Shown here piece after piece: positions 61,248-64,000 of a stretch of 64,000 bases of DNA. The stretch's first letter is position 1, and each line of letters begins with the position of its first letter. The DNA is taken from contig OZ245029.1 of NCBI GenBank assembly GCA_965223955.1, positions 558,001 to 622,000 on the forward strand. Direction: 5' to 3'. The stretch comes from Bin75 sp965223955 (GTDB lineage Bacteria; Nitrospirota; Nitrospiria; Nitrospirales; UBA8639). Under the pieces are notes generated by a model, which made no database searches, was not told where the DNA came from, and saw nothing but the letters and a program-made list of their open reading frames with translations. The translations under genes were made by a program, and so were the position numbers.

Positions 61248-61520
61248 TCACTGAGGGGAAAAGAATTTCATGGCGGCCACCAAGCCCCCAAACAGGACCG
61301 TGGCCGTCGACACGATCATCAACCCTACTCGTTTGGTTAAGGTCAATTCCATGGCTGTCATCTGTTCCGTAATCCGAAGCTCAAGCTCTCGGATGTCACG
61401 CTTGGTGGCCAGCTCGGATTCGACCACGTCTTGAAGAATCCGGATTTGGGCCTTGGCCTGTTCATCCGTAAACCCGGCCTGCTCTAATTCTTCAACGTAT
61501 TTCAGGGCGTTAAAGCTCAT
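61248..61520 (-). CDS. DUF1640-like coiled-coil membrane protein
   Basis: 90 residues from ATG 61520 (a longer reading from 61631 is AT-rich intergenic). FTDEQAKAQIRILQDVVESE LATKRDIRELELRITEQMTA is the DUF1640 coiled coil, followed by one membrane helix (VGLMIVSTATVLFGGLVAAM). Related to CCDC90/MCUR1-like domains; bacterial role unknown. Confidence 0.75.
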   Translation of the reverse strand: MSFNALKYVEELEQAGFTDEQAKAQIRILQDVVESELATKRDIRELELRITEQMTAMELTLTKRVGLMIVSTATVLFGGLVAAMKFFSPQ

Positions 61521-61643
61521 GGTTATGCGGAAAATATAGCAAAATGTCAGGAAAACACAAAGGGAAAAACGGCTTACTTGAAAAATCCTGCAATGGTTGT
61601 CGCTTGTAGCCGTCCCGTCAACGTCTGGCAACGGCAGGCGTTT

Positions 61644-62828
61644 TCACGTTGCCGAACAACTCGTAGTTTCGCTTGGCGGCGGCTGGATCTGGCGACGTTC
61701 GAATTGCTGGATGATCCCGCCGCCCAGCACGTGGTCGCCTTGATACAGGACCAGCGACTGGCCGGGACTCAGGGCTTGTTGCGGTTCCTGGAATTCTATG
61801 GAGAAAGTCCCCGCCGTGTGCTGCTGAACCCGGCCGGAGACTGCCGGCGAGGCGTACCGGTATTTGATGTCCACGTGATCCAGGGTCTCAGGCAAGGCGT
61901 CACCCAACCAATTTATATCATGAACCGTACACGTTTGCCGGGAAAGGTCTTCTGCCCGCCCCAAGACGACCGCGTTTGTTTCAGGGTTCACTTCTTTGAC
62001 GTAGAGGCGTTCGCCGAGTGCAATCCCCAACCCCTTTCGTTGGCCGGGCGTATAAAAGGCAATGCCGCGATGCTCTCCGATTTTTCGGCCCTCCGGATCA
62101 AGAAAAGGGCCAGGCCGGAGCGCTTGCGGTGCTTCCGCGGTTAAAAACGTGCGATAGTCGCCCTGGGTGACAAAACAGATTTCCTGGCTTTCTTTCATTT
62201 CATCGGCCGGCAGGTCCAACTCTTCTGCTCGCTTCCACACCTCTGTTTTCTGAAGATGGCCTACGGGAAACAGGATCTGGGGAAGCCAGAAAGCAGAGAG
62301 CCTATACAAAAAATAGGATTGATCCTTTTTGCCATCCGCGCCTCGAAATAAGCCAACCCCCTCATCGACCGGTAACACCCGGGCATAATGACCCGTGGCC
62401 ACAAAGTCGGCCCCCCGGGCTTTTGCCAGTTCGTATAACCTCCCGAACTTCACCCGTTCATTGCATCGCACACACGGATTGGGGGTGGTCCCACCCAAAT
62501 AACCGGCAATAAAATCATCCACCACGTTTTTGCGAAAGGTCTCCCGGGTATCGACCACTTCATGTGGAATGCCTAATCGCTGCGCCACGTGCCGAGCCAG
62601 GCCGACTTTGCAGCAGCCACGTTCTTCCCATTTTTTCGTCACCGCCGTGTTTTCATCTTCATGTTCCCATACTTGCAGCGTCACCCCTTTCACGTCATAG
62701 CCCTGTTCCGTCAGCAGCAATGCTGCGACTGAGCTATCGACGCCTCCGCTCATCCCGAGAAGGACCGTTGGTTTGGACATCACGTAGTCGGCTTCTTGCG
62801 TGTTGACTTCAGCTGGCCGAGAGACCAT
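61644..62828 (-). CDS. mnmA: tRNA-specific 2-thiouridylase
   Basis: 394 residues from 62828, overlapping the bactofilin gene by 20 bases; MSKPTVLLGMSGGVDSS at 62780 is the usual N-terminus and may be the true start. SGGVDSS PP-loop, NPCVRCNERVKF (first Cys), SQEICFV (second Cys). It thiolates U34 of tRNA-Lys, -Glu and -Gln. Confidence 0.93.
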   Translation of the reverse strand: MVSRPAEVNTQEADYVMSKPTVLLGMSGGVDSSVAALLLTEQGYDVKGVTLQVWEHEDENTAVTKKWEERGCCKVGLARHVAQRLGIPHEVVDTRETFRKNVVDDFIAGYLGGTTPNPCVRCNERVKFGRLYELAKARGADFVATGHYARVLPVDEGVGLFRGADGKKDQSYFLYRLSAFWLPQILFPVGHLQKTEVWKRAEELDLPADEMKESQEICFVTQGDYRTFLTAEAPQALRPGPFLDPEGRKIGEHRGIAFYTPGQRKGLGIALGERLYVKEVNPETNAVVLGRAEDLSRQTCTVHDINWLGDALPETLDHVDIKYRYASPAVSGRVQQHTAGTFSIEFQEPQQALSPGQSLVLYQGDHVLGGGIIQQFERRQIQPPPSETTSCSAT

Positions 62829-63240
62829 GGTGGATCATTTCTACCTCGCCGGATTGCGAGGAGATATCTTCAAGCCCGCTGGCGCCCATATCGCACGTGC
62901 CATGGAACAGGACTCCCTCTTCCATGGAAAAAGAGGGAGTAAGAATACCGCCGATCAGCACGGCCGGTTTCAGCAATTGGACCTTTTGGGAGGCAATAAC
63001 ATTTCCTTCGATCTTGCCGCTGCAGATAATGCTTTCACAGGAGATCTCGCCCTTCACGGCCCCGCTTTCACCAATAATGAGAGTGTTTTCCGCAACAATG
63101 TGACCGTCAAAACGTCCGTCGATTCGGACAGTACCTTTGAAATTGGCGTTTCCTTTGAAGTATACGTCTTTTCCCATAAAGGTATATTGGTCTTCTTCAA
63201 AAATGGTTGCCCCTTTTTTATTGCCCTTATTGCCCCACAT
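62809..63240 (-). CDS. Bactofilin
   Basis: 143 residues. The repeated short strands (AFKGTVRIDGRFDGHIVAEN, TLIIGESGAVKGEISCESII) form the right-handed beta-helix of bactofilins. A lysine-rich N-terminus. It polymerises into cytoskeletal filaments at the membrane without nucleotide. Its stop overlaps mnmA. Confidence 0.9.
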   Translation of the reverse strand: MWGNKGNKKGATIFEEDQYTFMGKDVYFKGNANFKGTVRIDGRFDGHIVAENTLIIGESGAVKGEISCESIICSGKIEGNVIASQKVQLLKPAVLIGGILTPSFSMEEGVLFHGTCDMGASGLEDISSQSGEVEMIHHGLSAS

Positions 63241-63389
63241 AAAAAACCTCTCCTTTTTTTAAAACCAAAAGGGCCTCTGTTTAGGAACTGTATGGTTTGT
63301 TGGCAGGACAGTATACGTTCTTTCCTCTATTCACCCAATAGTTAACGGGTTTTCTTTTCCCTTGTCTCAACCGTTCGGTTACCCAACTT

Positions 63390-63926
63390 TCAAGCGATCT
63401 CTTGAACGGCTTCTGAACTGCTCGCGCTTGCCTCCGCCTCAGAAAGCGATCTCTTGAAGGCTTCTGAACTGCTCGCGCTTGCCTCCGCCTCAGATTTTGA
63501 ACTCATTACACACGTCCCATTAAATAACACGCCCTCTTCCATAGAGAGGGATGGAGTTTTCACTGAACCATCCAACACGGCCGGGGACATCAGCTGAATA
63601 TTTTCACGGGCCACGATGTCGCCCACAAGCTTGCCTTGGCAGACAACGGTCCCGGCTTCGACTTTGGCCTCGACGACCGCACTTTGTCCGACAATTAAGG
63701 TTCCCTCGGTGTGGATTTCTCCTGTTAATCGACCGTCGATTCGAACTATTCCTTTGTAATTGATGGTTCCCTCGATTTCGACGTTTTCCCCAACAAACGC
63801 ACTGACATCATTGAATTGAGCCATCCCTCTTTGTGTGTTTTGGGCAGGTTGAGAATTGGATTGATCATCACGAATTGAGGTTTGGTCGGTCCTATCAGAA
63901 TCAGAATGGCTATTCCTTTCAAACAT
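63390..63926 (-). CDS. Bactofilin with variable repeat tail
   Basis: 178 residues from ATG 63926 (preceded by AAAGGAGGGACG). Central bactofilin core (VRIDGRLTGEIHTEGTLIVG, VEAKVEAGTVVCQGKLVGDI). The tail has two nearly identical 17-residue units (SEAEASASSSEAFKRSL and a shifted copy ending VQEIA) made by a tandem DNA duplication. Confidence 0.9.
   Translation of the reverse strand: MFERNSHSDSDRTDQTSIRDDQSNSQPAQNTQRGMAQFNDVSAFVGENVEIEGTINYKGIVRIDGRLTGEIHTEGTLIVGQSAVVEAKVEAGTVVCQGKLVGDIVARENIQLMSPAVLDGSVKTPSLSMEEGVLFNGTCVMSSKSEAEASASSSEAFKRSLSEAEASASSSEAVQEIA
63393..63494. repeat. 51-bp tandem duplication in the bactofilin tail
   Basis: Copies 63393-63443 and 63445-63494; AGCGATCTCTTGAACGGCTT vs AGCGATCTCTTGAAGGCTTC, one base different in length, changing the last residues. 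The unit also resembles a REP. Confidence 0.8.
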
Positions 63927-64000
63927 GACACGTCCCTCCTTTAAAGAATGCGAATGGCGTTTCAATCGTCAGTCTCTCCAGCAAATGGTCGCTGAACTAA

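Overview
The window looks like chromosome of a Gram-negative, GC-moderate bacterium, most likely a Nitrospirota member (Nitrospira or a relative). This is inferred from overall impression: paired bactofilins, an F1 ATPase run, a GldA-like ABC operon, Amt and very abundant short intergenic palindromes. It is not proven by a marker gene. Both tRNA genes encode their CCA end.

Layout. 0-4.9 kb: a truncated fatty acid desaturase, a three-gene lysine/aminoadipate-type operon (aldehyde dehydrogenase, VOC/DUF1338-like enzyme, saccharopine dehydrogenase) and two small genes. 5.1-5.5 kb: an initiator tRNA-Met gene split in its anticodon loop by a 284-nt group I intron. 5.7-9.3 kb: a large autotransporter, frameshifted in its barrel and preceded by an (AG)13 tract touching the start codon. 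9.4-14.4 kb: a mosaic of repeats, a broken IS481-type element, a membrane protein and a CoiA-like gene. 14.4-16 kb: an outer-membrane porin.

16.3-26.9 kb is a defence/toxin-rich island: HigB with a HigA-ImmA/IrrE fusion, a DUF4062 protein, the scar of a restriction-modification locus, a GNAT-PIN-ASCH-like fusion with an ASCH partner, a RES-domain protein, a decayed IS with perfect 25-bp ends, a HigBA pair and a DUF4145 protein. 27-31.7 kb: a TetR regulator, a YegP-like peptide, a periplasmic MBL-fold hydrolase and an XRE regulator, separated by long repeat mosaics. 32-37 kb: an ABC ATPase/permease/GldG/DUF4340 operon. 37-47.5 kb: cupredoxin, glycosyltransferase, BrnTA, a VapBC-like pair, orphan HigA, Na+/H+ antiporter, dienelactone hydrolase, sodium symporter, ammonium transporter and pirin. 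47.5-52 kb: a second accessory block (sigma-54 regulator remnant, MazEF, frameshifted RES gene, coupled TIGR04255 three-gene cassette) ending at tRNA-Arg. 52-64 kb: housekeeping DNA (Dyp peroxidase, RluD, atpC-D-G-A-H, MnmA, bactofilins) with one IS481-type insertion behind atpH.

Recurrent themes: intergenic DNA is built from reused modules, including a ~200-nt self-complementary element in nine full or deleted copies. Two of three IS elements sit inside such repeats, and one repeat has entered the atpG reading frame. Several accessory genes are decaying by single-base indels or active-site substitutions. The best candidates for something new are the intron-split initiator tRNA, the GNAT-PIN-ASCH pair, the TIGR04255 cassette, the (AG)n-controlled autotransporter, the ~200-nt element and a 13-bp operator/promoter motif found three times.
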